A DNA stretch of 64,000 nucleotides from NCBI RefSeq assembly GCF_029873215.1, contig NZ_CP123620.1, forward strand, positions 1,984,001-2,048,000, given 5' to 3'. Shown piece by piece: positions 25,754 to 34,099 of the stretch (its first letter is position 1; each line of letters begins with the position of its first letter). This DNA comes from Nocardioides sp. BP30. Lineage in GTDB: Bacteria; Actinomycetota; Actinomycetes; Propionibacteriales; Nocardioidaceae. Below the pieces are notes generated by a model. The model made no database searches. It was not told where the DNA came from and saw nothing but the letters and a program-made list of their open reading frames with translations. The position numbers were made by a program, and so were the translations under genes.

Positions 25754-27025
25754 TCACTTAAGAACTTGGAAGGCGGCGACCGTGCCGCCCTTGATCTGGC
25801 CGACCAGCGCACCGCCCGAGCAGAACGCGGGAAGCTGCGGCAGCTGCTTGCCGTCGCACGTCATCGTGATGCCGCCGCCGGCCGGGAGCGGAACGTCCTT
25901 GGCCGCCTTGATGGCGCTGATCACGGTGGCTGCGGTGACGTCGTTGGAGCCGATGCCCGCATCGACGTTGCGGATGAATCCGAGCATCGACTGGTAGCCG
26001 GTCGGTGCGGCACCGCCGAGGTCGGCGTTGGCAGGCGCGTAGGTGGCCATCACCGCGCGGAAGATCTTCGCCTCGTCGTCGCTGCCGGTCGAGTCGCTGG
26101 TGGTCATCAGCGTCGCGCCGTCCAGTCCGCTGGGGTCGGCCTTGTAGACGCTGGGGTCCATGCAGGGTTGGATGACGTAGCGCGGCGCCTTCGAGCTGAC
26201 GGTGTCGAGGCCCTTGAGGGTGGAGGTGCACACGGTCGCGTCGCCGATGATGCCGACCGCACCGGGCTTGCTCTTCAGGCCCGCCTGCACCTGGGCGGAG
26301 ACGTCAGGGCTCCCCAAGGGGATGCCGGTGACCGTGAGGCCGATCCCGGCCTGCTTGAACACGGGGTCGGCGAGTGCCTTGACCGACTCCACGACGTTCC
26401 CGGTCTGGGTCACGTACAGCGTGAACGTCTTGACGCCGGAGCCTGCGGCCGTCTTCGCCATGGCGATCGCATTGGCCGGCACGCCGCCGGTCCACAGGAA
26501 CGAGCCGGGAGTGGCGATCTCCTGCGGAGAGGTGCCCTGGTAGCTGGTGTAGGCGATGCCCGCGCCGGTGATGATCGGGACGACGAGCGAGCCGTTCCCG
26601 GTGTTCGCCTCGACGACGCCCACGACCTTGTCCTGCACCATCTGGTTGGCGCAGTTGGTCAGCGAGGAGGGGTCCTCCTCCTTGGTCTTGCAGATGTCGA
26701 GCTCGATCTTGTGACCGCCCAGGCCGCCGAGGTTCGCGTTGGCGTAGTCGACCGCCGCTTGGGCAGCGACCCTCGCCTCGGGCTGGTTGACCGCCGCGCC
26801 CCCCTCGGGGTTCATCAGCCCGACCTTCACGGGACTGCCGCTGGCGGCCTTCCCGGCGAAGGTCCCGGCCGGAGCGTCCGCGGACGCCGTGGTGGCGGTG
26901 GTGGCCGACTTGGACGAGTCGGCGGATGAGCCGCTGCTCCCGCAAGCGGTGGCGGTGGCGAGCACCAAGGTCGCGGCTGCGGCGATCCCTGCTGTGCGGG
27001 CGGTCACGCGCTGGATGGTGAACAT
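25754..27025 (-). CDS. ABC transporter substrate-binding lipoprotein (HAAT/periplasmic-binding-protein-like I)
   Basis: A 423-residue extracytoplasmic binding protein. The first 28 residues form a lipoprotein signal: positively charged start, hydrophobic stretch AGIAAAATLVLA and lipobox ATAC with the modified Cys28, followed by a Ser/Thr-rich linker. The mature part starts VKVGLMNPEGGAAVNQPEARVAA, typical of the type I fold with bound small acids. Cys residues in ICKTKEEDPSSLTNCANQM likely form a disulfide. It is the first gene of the importer operon, preceded by a good promoter (27108-27137). Ligand unknown. Confidence 0.92.
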   Translation of the reverse strand: MFTIQRVTARTAGIAAAATLVLATATACGSSGSSADSSKSATTATTASADAPAGTFAGKAASGSPVKVGLMNPEGGAAVNQPEARVAAQAAVDYANANLGGLGGHKIELDICKTKEEDPSSLTNCANQMVQDKVVGVVEANTGNGSLVVPIITGAGIAYTSYQGTSPQEIATPGSFLWTGGVPANAIAMAKTAAGSGVKTFTLYVTQTGNVVESVKALADPVFKQAGIGLTVTGIPLGSPDVSAQVQAGLKSKPGAVGIIGDATVCTSTLKGLDTVSSKAPRYVIQPCMDPSVYKADPSGLDGATLMTTSDSTGSDDEAKIFRAVMATYAPANADLGGAAPTGYQSMLGFIRNVDAGIGSNDVTAATVISAIKAAKDVPLPAGGGITMTCDGKQLPQLPAFCSGGALVGQIKGGTVAAFQVLK

Positions 27026-27107
27026 GTGAGTTCCTCTGGACGCTGGGCGGGTCTCCCCGGCTGGCTGGCCCGTCTCCCGATGTGACGTGAGCCACTCTGT
27101 GGGAATG

Positions 27108-27137
27108 AAATTAGGTGACCTCGCTCATACATGTCAA
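27108..27137 (-). promoter_or_regulatory. Sigma-70-like promoter for the ABC importer operon
   Basis: On the minus strand a consensus -35 TTGACA (27132-27137) is followed after 18 bases by a -10-like TAATTT (27108-27113), 83 bases upstream of the binding-protein start. This is the best -35 match seen in the window. Confidence 0.6.
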
Positions 27138-27204
27138 TGATCTACCTGATTCAGATGATGAGCGCCTCGGTCGCACTGCTTCGTTCCATGCCTCGCCCCG
27201 AATG

Positions 27205-27220
27205 CGGAATATCGGTTCCG
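27205..27220. promoter_or_regulatory. Operator 1 of MFS/TetR unit (CGGAA-N6-TTCCG)
   Basis: CGGAATATCGGTTCCG, an inverted repeat with five-base arms and a six-base spacer. An identical arrangement recurs 33 bases downstream. A possible -10 TATCCT (27228-27233) lies between them, so a bound repressor would cover the promoter. Confidence 0.6.
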
Positions 27221-27237
27221 TTTGTTCTATCCTGATC

Positions 27238-27253
27238 CGGAAGATCGATTCCG
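27238..27253. promoter_or_regulatory. Operator 2 of MFS/TetR unit (CGGAA-N6-TTCCG)
   Basis: CGGAAGATCGATTCCG, second copy of the inverted repeat, ending 14 bases before the MFS start codon and touching its ribosome-binding site region. The 33-base spacing equals three helical turns, allowing two regulator dimers on one DNA face. Confidence 0.6.
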
Positions 27254-27267
27254 AATCGAGGAGCGTC

Positions 27268-28734
27268 ATGGCCCTGGCCCGTCAACGAGCCCACTATCAA
27301 GTGACCTTCGCCGTCCTGGCGGCCGGCGTCGGGGCGTATGCCCTGCTCCAGTCCCTGGTGACGCCGGTCCTGACCACCGTCCAGAGCGAGTTGCACACCA
27401 CGCAGAGTGCGGTGACGTGGGTGCTGACGGCGTACCTGCTCTCCGCCTCGATCTTCACGCCGATCATGGGACGCCTGGGCGACATGATCGGCAAGGAGCG
27501 CGTCTTCGTCGCGACGCTGGTCGCGCTCACGGCCGGATCCGTACTGGCCGCCGTGTCGACCTCGATCGGCCTGATGATCGTGGCTCGCGTGATCCAGGGC
27601 ATCGGCGGCGGTGTGCTGCCGCTCGCCTTCGGGATCATCCGCGACGAGTTCCCCCGGGAGAAGGTCACGGGCGCTGTCGGTGCCATCGCTTCGTTGAGTG
27701 CGGTGGGAGCGGGGCTGGGCATCGTGCTGGCCGGCCCGATCGTCAACGCGCTGGACTGGCACTGGCTGTTCTGGATCCCGATGATCCTGACCGCTGCCGC
27801 GGCCGTCGCCGCGGTGGTCTTCATCCCGGAGTCGCCCGTGCGCACGCCCGGTCGCATCTCGTGGGTGCCCGCTCTGCTGCTGTCGGCTTGGCTGGTGGCA
27901 CTGCTGGTAGCACTGAGCGAGGCGCCGGACTGGGGCTGGGGCTCGGGTCGGGTGATCGGCCTCCTGGTGGCCGCCGTCGTGCTCGCCGTGGGCTGGGTGG
28001 CCTCCGAGCAGCGCGCCGCCACGCCGCTGATCGACATGCGGATGATGCGTCTGACGGCGGTGTGGACCAACAACCTCGTGGCGCTTCTGATCGGTGTCGG
28101 CATGTACGCCACGTTCGCGTTCCTGCCCGAGTTCGTGCAGACGCCGAAGGTGGCCGGGTACGGCTTCGGCGCGAGTATCACCGAGTCGGGTCTGATGCTG
28201 CTGCCCTCCTCGATCACGATGTTCGCGGTGGCGATGTTCGCCGGCCGGATGGCGGCGAAGGTCGGCGGCAAGGTGCTCGTCGTGGTCGGATGCGCCATCG
28301 GCGTGGTCGCGATGGCGATGCTGGCCTTCGCGCACGGCCAGCAGTGGGAGATCTACGTGGCCACAGCAATCATGGGCGTCGGCTTCGGGCTTGCCTTCTC
28401 GGCGATGTCGGGCCTCATCGTCGCCGCGGTCCCGCCCGAGCAGACCGGCGTCGCGTCCGGGATGAACGCCAACATCCGTACGATCGGTGGCAGCGTCGGC
28501 TCTGCGCTGATGGCCAGCATCGTCACCTCCCACATCGCTGCCAGTGGCATGCCGAAGGAGTCGGGCTATTCCGCGGGCTTCGCGATGCTGGGCGGCGGTC
28601 TGATCCTCGCGGCGCTGGCCGGACTCCTGATCCCGCACCTGCGGACCCGTCCCTCCCATGACGACACCGACGCCCCGCACGCGGAGCTGGGTCTGGTCGC
28701 GGGCGGGACCCTCGTGGGCGACACGAGTGAGTGA
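27268..28734 (+). CDS. MFS transporter, DHA2-like 14-TM drug/solute exporter
   Basis: A 488-residue membrane protein with about 14 hydrophobic segments, typical of QacA/EmrB-type proton antiporters. Motif A appears as GRLGDMIGKERVF after TM2 and motif C-like glycine-rich sequence GAGLGIVLAGPIV in TM5. The ATG follows CGAGGAG; in-frame codons further upstream run into the operators. The TetR gene begins in its stop codon (GTGA), so transporter and regulator form one unit. It may export toxic pathway intermediates or antimicrobials. Confidence 0.9.
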   Translation: MALARQRAHYQVTFAVLAAGVGAYALLQSLVTPVLTTVQSELHTTQSAVTWVLTAYLLSASIFTPIMGRLGDMIGKERVFVATLVALTAGSVLAAVSTSIGLMIVARVIQGIGGGVLPLAFGIIRDEFPREKVTGAVGAIASLSAVGAGLGIVLAGPIVNALDWHWLFWIPMILTAAAAVAAVVFIPESPVRTPGRISWVPALLLSAWLVALLVALSEAPDWGWGSGRVIGLLVAAVVLAVGWVASEQRAATPLIDMRMMRLTAVWTNNLVALLIGVGMYATFAFLPEFVQTPKVAGYGFGASITESGLMLLPSSITMFAVAMFAGRMAAKVGGKVLVVVGCAIGVVAMAMLAFAHGQQWEIYVATAIMGVGFGLAFSAMSGLIVAAVPPEQTGVASGMNANIRTIGGSVGSALMASIVTSHIAASGMPKESGYSAGFAMLGGGLILAALAGLLIPHLRTRPSHDDTDAPHAELGLVAGGTLVGDTSE

Positions 28735-29405
28735 CCCGTACGCCGGCCCGTACCATCAGTCTCGTGCCTGACGCATCCGTCTCCTCCCGTACGCCGCGCC
28801 GTGACGCGGTTCGGAACGACGCGCGGGTCCTGCAGGCTGCCAGTGAGGTGCTCGCCGAATGCGGCACCCAGGCCTCCATGGAGGAGATCGCTACCCGCGC
28901 CGGGGTGGGGGTGGGCACGATCTACCGCCGCTTCGCGAGCAAGGACGCGTTGATCGATGCGCTGATCGCGCAGGTGATGAGCGAGCTCGGCGAGGCCGCG
29001 GATCTCGCTCTCGGCGCACCGGACGGCACCGGTCTACGGGTCTTCCTGCTGGCGCTGGGCAGGTCGTTCGCGACGCACCGCCGCTACGCCGCCCTGCTGT
29101 TGGACCGAGGTGATGAGGCCAGCGCGGAACGGGTCCGTCTCGACCTGGCCGAGCTCACCCGGCGGGCTGTCGCCGCCGGTGAGCTCAGCGCCGAGGCGGA
29201 GGTGGGCGACGTGATGGCCCTGGTGTGGAGCATGCGGTCGCTGATCGAGACCACCGAGGAGGTGGCGCCGGGCGCCTGGCGCCGCCACCTCGAGATCCAC
29301 CTCGCGGGCCTGAGAGGTACCGGCCGCCTCAGCGCGGTGTCGGCGATCAGCCCCGAGCAGATGCGACGGATCTCGACCGGCCAGAGGCAGATGAGCCGGG
29401 GCTGA
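28731..29405 (+). CDS. TetR/AcrR family transcriptional regulator
   Basis: A 224-residue regulator. The HTH lies at about residues 45-70 (MEEIATRAGVGVGTIYRRFASKDALIDALI), preceded by a basic arm, and the rest is a helical ligand-binding domain (pattern of the TetR_C DUF-type SBP1-like group). The GTG overlapping the MFS stop is the likely start; a GTG at 28764 is the alternative and would remove eleven residues. By position it should bind the two CGGAA-N6-TTCCG sites ahead of the MFS gene and repress its own operon until a ligand appears. Confidence 0.88.
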   Translation: MTRTPARTISLVPDASVSSRTPRRDAVRNDARVLQAASEVLAECGTQASMEEIATRAGVGVGTIYRRFASKDALIDALIAQVMSELGEAADLALGAPDGTGLRVFLLALGRSFATHRRYAALLLDRGDEASAERVRLDLAELTRRAVAAGELSAEAEVGDVMALVWSMRSLIETTEEVAPGAWRRHLEIHLAGLRGTGRLSAVSAISPEQMRRISTGQRQMSRG

Positions 29406-29464
29406 CCCCGCGTCGTGGGCCCTCGGCCGAGGTCGCGGAGATCGCGACGACGGCCCCGGCGACG

Positions 29465-29950
29465 TCACGCAGGCCGCCGGGCCACGGCGAGCAGGAGCAG
29501 CGCGCAGATGCCACCGCCGAGGACGGCGATCAGCGCCCACGCCCCACCGGAGACGGTCAGGGACGCCGCGTGGTCCGCCGACCACGCGCCGGGGCCGGTG
29601 GCGGCGATGCCGACCGCGCTGATCGCTATCAGTGCGGTGTACTCGCAGCCGCCCTTGAAGACGAAGTAGCCCTTGCCGCGGTGGTCGGTCAGCGCGGCGA
29701 CCAGCATGAGGCCGACGAAGGCCGTGGCCGCCAGTCCGGTGAGCAGGCCGAGCGTCATCAGGGCTCCGGCGCCGAGCTCCGTGGCCGCGGCCAGGCGCGC
29801 GTGCAGCCAGCCCGGCCGCAGGCCGAGCCCCTCGAACCATGCCGCGGTGCCGGCGAAGCCGCCGGCACCGCGCGCCTTGTTCCACCCATGGGCGACCAGC
29901 ATCGGGCCGAGGGCGAGACGGAGGATGAGGAGCCCGAGGTCGAGGTCCAT
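29465..29950 (-). CDS. DoxX family membrane protein
   Basis: A 161-residue protein with four hydrophobic segments. The N terminus LLILRLALGPMLVAHGWNKARGAGG and the segment LAAATELGAGALMTLGL followed by KGGCEYTALIAI are characteristic of DoxX/SURF4-like proteins, which are linked to thiosulfate or disulfide redox or to membrane oxidoreductase complexes. It is coupled to the CoA-transferase gene upstream (ATGA overlap). Its role in this operon is not clear. A weak hairpin (29432-29448, GTCGCG/CGCGAC) lies in the convergent gap with the TetR gene. Confidence 0.85.
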   Translation of the reverse strand: MDLDLGLLILRLALGPMLVAHGWNKARGAGGFAGTAAWFEGLGLRPGWLHARLAAATELGAGALMTLGLLTGLAATAFVGLMLVAALTDHRGKGYFVFKGGCEYTALIAISAVGIAATGPGAWSADHAASLTVSGGAWALIAVLGGGICALLLLAVARRPA

Positions 29951-31173
29951 CAGAGGATGGCGCCGCTGACCTTGAGGTCGATGATCTCCTCCATCGAGAG
30001 GCCGAGCTCCTCGAGCACCTCGTCGGTGTGTTCGCCGTGCTCGGGGGAGCGGCGGACCTCGCCGGGCGCCTCGTCGAACTGCACGGGCGCGGAGACGAGC
30101 TTGAACGGCGTGCCGTTGTGGTCCTCGAGGTCGGCGATGTACTTGTTGGCGACGACCTGCTGATCCTCGACGACCTCCAGCGGGTGCTGGACCTTCGCCC
30201 ACGCGCCGCTGAGTGTCTCGAGGATCGGCTCCCACTCGGTGTAGGTCTTCTTCGCGAAGGCCGCCGAGAGCGCGGCGATGGCCTCGACGTTGTTCTTCGC
30301 ACGCTTCGCGTGGGTGTCGAAGCGCTCGTCGGTGATCAGCTCCGGGACACCCAACGCCGTGGTCAGCTCGGGCCAGAAGCGGTCCGACTCCAACATCACG
30401 AGGGTGACGAAGCGGTCGTCGGCCGTGCGGTAGCTGTTGACGAGCGGGTTGGGAGCTCGGTCCGGAGTGTGCTTCGGGTAGACCTTCTGGTTGAAGGCGT
30501 AGGCGCCGGCGATGGTGCCGCCCATGGCCCAGGCACCCGTCGCGAGCAGCGAGCCGTCGACCGTCAGGGCTTCGCCGGTGCGCTCGCGGTGGAAGAGCGC
30601 CGTGCTCACGGCACCGGCCAGCGCGAGGCCGCCGAGGACGTCGCCGAAGGCAGGGCCCGGCATCGTCACGGTGTAGCCCAGACTGTCGGGGCTCACGTTG
30701 GAGGCGATGCCGGCACGCGCCCAGAAGGACGTGAGGTCGTAGCCGCCGCGCTCTCCCTCCGGGCCTTCCTGACCGGCCGCGGAGCCACGGGCGTAGATGA
30801 TCTTCGGATTGACCGCGCGTACGTCGTCGACATCGATGCCCAGCTTCTTGCGCGCCGACGGGCGGAAGTTCGTCAAGAAGACGTCGGCCGTGGCGACCAG
30901 CTTCATGAGCAGCTCATGGCCCTCCGGCGACTTGAGGTCGAGGGCCACGCTGCGCTTGCCCCGGTTGGGCAGCTCGAACATGTGGGCCACCCCGCCGGCC
31001 GGAACGAGTCCGGACGTCACCAGACCACGCTGCGGGTCGCCGACCTCCGGGTGCTCGATCTTGAGCACGTCGGCGCCCCACTCGGTCATCAGGGCCCCGG
31101 CCACCGGCACATAGGTCCACGCTGCGACCTCGACGACCCGGATCCCGCTCATCACACCGACCACGATGCTCAC
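29950..31173 (-). CDS. CaiB/BaiF family CoA-transferase
   Basis: A complete single-copy class III CoA-transferase of 407 residues. The N-terminal fold signature is GIRVVEVAAWTYVPVAGALM ... GADVLKIEHP, and the catalytic Asp is Asp178 in AFGDVLGG, followed by the family's helix and ALTVDGSLL. The C-terminal small domain (SYRTADDRFVTLVML ... FWPELTTALG) is in the usual position, which makes it the reference for the permuted paralogue at 8808. The ATG has AAAGGTG upstream; a second in-frame ATG at 31152 is possible. It probably transfers CoA from a thioester product to a new substrate acid. Confidence 0.92.
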   Translation of the reverse strand: MSIVVGVMSGIRVVEVAAWTYVPVAGALMTEWGADVLKIEHPEVGDPQRGLVTSGLVPAGGVAHMFELPNRGKRSVALDLKSPEGHELLMKLVATADVFLTNFRPSARKKLGIDVDDVRAVNPKIIYARGSAAGQEGPEGERGGYDLTSFWARAGIASNVSPDSLGYTVTMPGPAFGDVLGGLALAGAVSTALFHRERTGEALTVDGSLLATGAWAMGGTIAGAYAFNQKVYPKHTPDRAPNPLVNSYRTADDRFVTLVMLESDRFWPELTTALGVPELITDERFDTHAKRAKNNVEAIAALSAAFAKKTYTEWEPILETLSGAWAKVQHPLEVVEDQQVVANKYIADLEDHNGTPFKLVSAPVQFDEAPGEVRRSPEHGEHTDEVLEELGLSMEEIIDLKVSGAIL

Positions 31174-31244
31174 CTTTCAACGCCTGTGAGGACGCCTGGC
31201 TGCGGGCGGCAGATCCGCTACTCGCGCCTACTGGCGTCGATTTC

Positions 31245-31258
31245 TGACTGAGTGTACA
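31245..31258. promoter_or_regulatory. Candidate operator, type-2 site (copy 1)
   Basis: TGACTGAGTGTACA inside TTTCTGACTGAGTGTACATA, matching the TCTGAC-N7-GT-CA-like pattern seen upstream of several operons between 31 and 57 kb. It lies about 72 bases upstream of the minus-strand CoA-transferase. Confidence 0.4.
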
Positions 31259-31285
31259 TATACAGCAGGCGATAGTGTGGCGCCA

Positions 31286-31303
31286 GTCACAGGATTCTGT
31301 GAC
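31286..31303. promoter_or_regulatory. Perfect inverted repeat GTCACAG-N4-CTGTGAC
   Basis: GTCACAGGATTCTGTGAC has seven-base perfect arms around GATT. It is located midway between the divergent CoA-transferase and DUF35 genes and is a good candidate binding site for a dimeric regulator of one or both. Confidence 0.5.
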
Positions 31304-31342
31304 ATCAGATCGAGGAAACCCTCGGTGCGACACTCTCGTCGG

Positions 31343-31366
31343 GTCAGATATCTGACGGTATAGTCA
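31343..31366. promoter_or_regulatory. Perfect palindrome GTCAGATATCTGAC overlapping type-2 site (copy 2)
   Basis: A perfect 14-bp palindrome (31343-31356) continues into TGACGGTATAGTCA (31353-31366), an inverted TGAC/GTCA pair. The following CACTTA is also present at the 54 kb site. The cluster ends 40 bases before the DUF35 start. Confidence 0.5.
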
Positions 31367-31405
31367 CTTAATGCTGAGATCGGCAACGACAGGCGGAGGA
31401 ATCCC

Positions 31406-31819
31406 ATGGCACAAGCGGAGGGGCGGATGCTCCCCGAGGTCACCCCAGACTCGCGGGCGTTCTGGACGGGAGGTTTCGACGGGGAGCTGCGCATCAACCG
31501 GTGTCAGGCGTGTCGTCAGTGGATCCATCCGCCGGTGGGCGCCTGCTGGAAGTGCCGGAGTCGCGATGTGGCGCCCGAGGTGGCGTCGGGTCGCGGCACG
31601 ATCGCTGCCTACACGATCAATCAGCACCCCTGGTTCCCGGCCTTCCCGCCGCCGTACGTCGTCGCGCTGGTGGAGTTGGAGGAGCAGCCGGGACTGCGCC
31701 TGACGACCTGTCTGGTCGACGTCGACATCGACGCGGTCGAGGTCGGTATGGCGGTCGAGGTGGTCTTCGACGTGCAGGACGACGTCGCGCTTCCGCTCTT
31801 CCGGGCGGTGGCCGCGTGA
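31406..31819 (+). CDS. DUF35 (Zn-ribbon/OB-fold) protein, partner of Ltp2-like thiolase
   Basis: A 137-residue protein with an N-terminal rubredoxin-like zinc ribbon (Cys33, Cys36, Cys47, Cys50) and a C-terminal OB fold (GRGTIAAYTIN ... PPYVVALVELEE). In steroid-degrading actinobacteria the DUF35 part of ChsH2 binds the thiolase-like aldolase Ltp2 and is needed for its activity. The gene is translationally coupled (GTGA) to such a thiolase-like gene, so the same partnership is expected here. It opens the operon behind the palindromes at 31286 and 31343. Confidence 0.9.
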   Translation: MAQAEGRMLPEVTPDSRAFWTGGFDGELRINRCQACRQWIHPPVGACWKCRSRDVAPEVASGRGTIAAYTINQHPWFPAFPPPYVVALVELEEQPGLRLTTCLVDVDIDAVEVGMAVEVVFDVQDDVALPLFRAVAA

Positions 31820-33000
31820 CGTTCGTGGAGAACCGCGCCGTCATCAGCGGCGTCGGACAGTCCCAGATCGGCCGGCGCATCGGCCGTACCGGCATCGACC
31901 TCGCGCTCGAGGCCGCCGAGCGGGCCGTCGCGCACGCGGGCCTCAGCTTCGACGACATCGACGGCGTCGCCAGCTATCCCGGGCCTGTGGCAGCAGAGGC
32001 GGGTTTCGTGGGAGCCGCCACTCACGACGTGCGCGACGCCTTCGGGCTGCGCACGACGTGGCACGTCAGCGGGGTCGAGACCTCAGGTCAGATCGGCACG
32101 CTGCTCGATGCGGCTGCGGCTGTCGCCTCGGGACGTGCCACCCATGTGCTCTGCTTCCGCTCGGTCTGGGAGGCCACCGCCCAGGCGGCCGGCCGGGCGG
32201 CGGCCTTGACCAGCAAGATGTCGCGCGCGTCGGGCCACTCCGAGTTCCGGATGCCGTTCGGGGCAGCCTCTCCGGCCAACTGGATCGCCATGTACGCCCA
32301 GCGGTACATGCACGAGTTCGGGCTCACGCGTGAGCAGATCGGCAAGCTCGTCATCAACTCGCGGACCAACGCAGCGCTCAACCCGAACGCCATCTACCGC
32401 GACCCGATGACCATGGAGGACTACCTCAACGCGCGGATGGTGTCGTGGCCCTTCGGTCTCTTCGACTGCGACATCCCTGCCGACGGTGCCACCGCGGTGA
32501 TCGTGTCGCGGCGCGAGGCGACCAGTGGCCTGGCCAGGCCGCCGATCACCATCGAGGGGGCAGGTGCGGCGCTCTACGAGCGCCATACCTGGGACCAGCG
32601 GACCGACCTGACCACGATGGCCTCCCATGACGTGGCGGCCTCGATGTGGAAGACCACGAGGTTCACCGCCGCCGACGTCGACTTCGCGACGCTCTACGAC
32701 GGCTTCAGCTACCTGACGACCCAGTGGATCGAGGCCCTCGGCTTCGCCGAGCACGGCAAGGTCGGACAGTTCCTCGACGACGAGGACAACTACCGCCTCG
32801 ACGGCCGGCTGCCGATCAATCCCCACGGTGGCCAGCTCTCGGCCGGCCGCCTGCACGGCTACGGCTTCCTGCACGAGGCGTGTGTCCAGTTGTGGCGCGA
32901 GGCAGGCGAGCGGCAGATCGCGAAGGACGTCGAGCTGGCTGCGGTCGGGGTCGGTGGCGGCCCTGAGGCCGGCTGCATGCTGCTTCACCTGACCGACTGA
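31816..33000 (+). CDS. Thiolase-fold protein, Ltp2-like (probable retro-aldolase)
   Basis: A 394-residue protein of the SCP2-thiolase group. Where thiolases have the nucleophilic Cys (NNCATGSSAL), this protein has SGVETSGQIG, so thiolytic cleavage is unlikely. Two tyrosines lie near the active site in TLYDGFSYLTT, and the thiolase GHPLGATG segment is replaced by INPHGGQLSAGRLHGYGF. These changes match Ltp2-type aldolases, which cleave a beta-hydroxyacyl-CoA side chain to a ketone plus acyl-CoA. The GTG start overlaps the DUF35 stop. It converges with the MDR reductase. Confidence 0.85.
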   Translation: MTFVENRAVISGVGQSQIGRRIGRTGIDLALEAAERAVAHAGLSFDDIDGVASYPGPVAAEAGFVGAATHDVRDAFGLRTTWHVSGVETSGQIGTLLDAAAAVASGRATHVLCFRSVWEATAQAAGRAAALTSKMSRASGHSEFRMPFGAASPANWIAMYAQRYMHEFGLTREQIGKLVINSRTNAALNPNAIYRDPMTMEDYLNARMVSWPFGLFDCDIPADGATAVIVSRREATSGLARPPITIEGAGAALYERHTWDQRTDLTTMASHDVAASMWKTTRFTAADVDFATLYDGFSYLTTQWIEALGFAEHGKVGQFLDDEDNYRLDGRLPINPHGGQLSAGRLHGYGFLHEACVQLWREAGERQIAKDVELAAVGVGGGPEAGCMLLHLTD

Positions 33001-33008
33001 CGCTGCTC

Positions 33009-34037
33009 TCAGTCGTGCGGGGCGACGTCGTCGTCCCGCACGACGATGACGGTCTTGCCGACGGCCCGGCGTCCGGCGACGTGCGCGAGTGCCTCTCCGG
33101 CCTCCGAGAGGGGGAACCTCGCACCCACCAGCGGCCGGATCCGTCCACTCGACCAGAGCTCGGCGAAGTCGGCCCGACCCTGTGCGGCGCTCGTCGGATC
33201 GTGCTCGGCGAAGGTGCGCATCTCGAAGCCCGCGACGGTCACGCCCTTCAGCAGCACGAGGTTGAGGGGGATCCGCGGGATGTCGCCGCTGGCATAGCCG
33301 AGCGTCACGAACCGACCGCCCCACCGCATCTCACGCAGGGCGTCCTCGGCGAGGCTCCCGCCGACCGGATCGAACACGACGTCGACGGCTCCTGGGCCGA
33401 TCTGTGCCCGCAGGGCGGCGCGGAGCTGGCCGCCGGAGGGGTCCACGGTGTGCGCCGCGCCCTGGGCGCTTGCCGCCGATCGCTTCTCGTACGTCGACGC
33501 CGCGGCGACGACCCGTGCTCCGAGGGCAGCGGCCAGCTCGACCGCGGCCAGACCCAGCCCGCCGCCGGCGCCGAGCACCAGCACGATGTCGCCCGGCTCG
33601 ACCCGGGCGACCCATCGGAGGGCGTCGTACGCCGTGAGGTGGCACACCCAGGCCGCGGCGGCGGAGGCGAGACTCATGCCGTCGGGGACGCGCACCGCGG
33701 ATCTCGCCGGTACGACGACGTACTCGGCGAATGCGCCCGGCGCGACCGCGGCGATCCGGTCGCCGACCGCCCAGCCCTCCACGTCGGCACCGATCCCGAC
33801 GACCCTGCCGGCGTACTCGTAGCCGGGAACGAACGGCAGCGGCGTCGTGGTCTGATAACGCCCCTCGATCATGAGCGTGTCCGAGAAGTTCACCGCAGCC
33901 GCGTGCACGGCGACGAGCAGCTCACCCGGCGCCGGCCGCGGCCGGGCGATGCTCTCCAGCACGACCGATTCGGGCGCGCCGAGTTGATGCACCCGGGCGG
34001 CGACCATCGTCGCCTCGGTGCCCGTCGTCGTGCTCAT
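33009..34037 (-). CDS. Zinc-independent MDR family NADPH:quinone oxidoreductase
   Basis: A 342-residue medium-chain reductase/dehydrogenase. The N-terminal GroES-like part has AAVNFSDTLMIEGRYQ, typical of quinone oxidoreductases without catalytic zinc ligands; the nucleotide motif is VLGAGGGLGLAAVELA, and VVFDPVGG follows. It probably reduces an enone, quinone or enoyl-CoA with NADPH. It is divergent from the phosphotransferase gene and its promoter shares the direct repeats at 34060-34093. Confidence 0.9.
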   Translation of the reverse strand: MSTTTGTEATMVAARVHQLGAPESVVLESIARPRPAPGELLVAVHAAAVNFSDTLMIEGRYQTTTPLPFVPGYEYAGRVVGIGADVEGWAVGDRIAAVAPGAFAEYVVVPARSAVRVPDGMSLASAAAAWVCHLTAYDALRWVARVEPGDIVLVLGAGGGLGLAAVELAAALGARVVAAASTYEKRSAASAQGAAHTVDPSGGQLRAALRAQIGPGAVDVVFDPVGGSLAEDALREMRWGGRFVTLGYASGDIPRIPLNLVLLKGVTVAGFEMRTFAEHDPTSAAQGRADFAELWSSGRIRPLVGARFPLSEAGEALAHVAGRRAVGKTVIVVRDDDVAPHD

Positions 34038-34059
34038 CGAGTGTCTCCTGCCGTTGAGA

Positions 34060-34093
34060 GTAATTGCATTCTGCCATAACGGTAACTACATTC
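34060..34093. repeat. Imperfect 12-base direct repeats in divergent promoter
   Basis: GTAATTGCATTC (34060-34071) and GTAACTACATTC (34082-34093) are repeated with a period of 22 bases, two helical turns, between the MDR reductase and kinase genes. This fits paired half-sites of a regulator or activator. Confidence 0.45.
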
Positions 34094-34099
34094 CTGGAC

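Noticed and set aside
22895..26929. A 1344-codon open frame on the plus strand across the ABC transporter operon
   Set aside because: Its translation is Arg/Gly/Asp/His-rich low-complexity sequence with no fold motif, opposite a well-supported importer. It is the usual antisense shadow of high third-position GC. The same applies to long opposite-strand frames at 38-1663, 3232-5619, 11094-13142 and 60032-62215.
27137..27150. ATGATCTACCTGAT as a seventh type-1 palindrome
   Set aside because: Only 10 of 14 positions match and the left half is poor; it also overlaps the -35 of the importer promoter. Kept out of the regulon list.
27115..27267. N-terminal extension of the MFS transporter
   Set aside because: The in-frame extension covers the two operators and the divergent promoter and encodes no membrane segment; ATG 27268 follows CGAGGAG.
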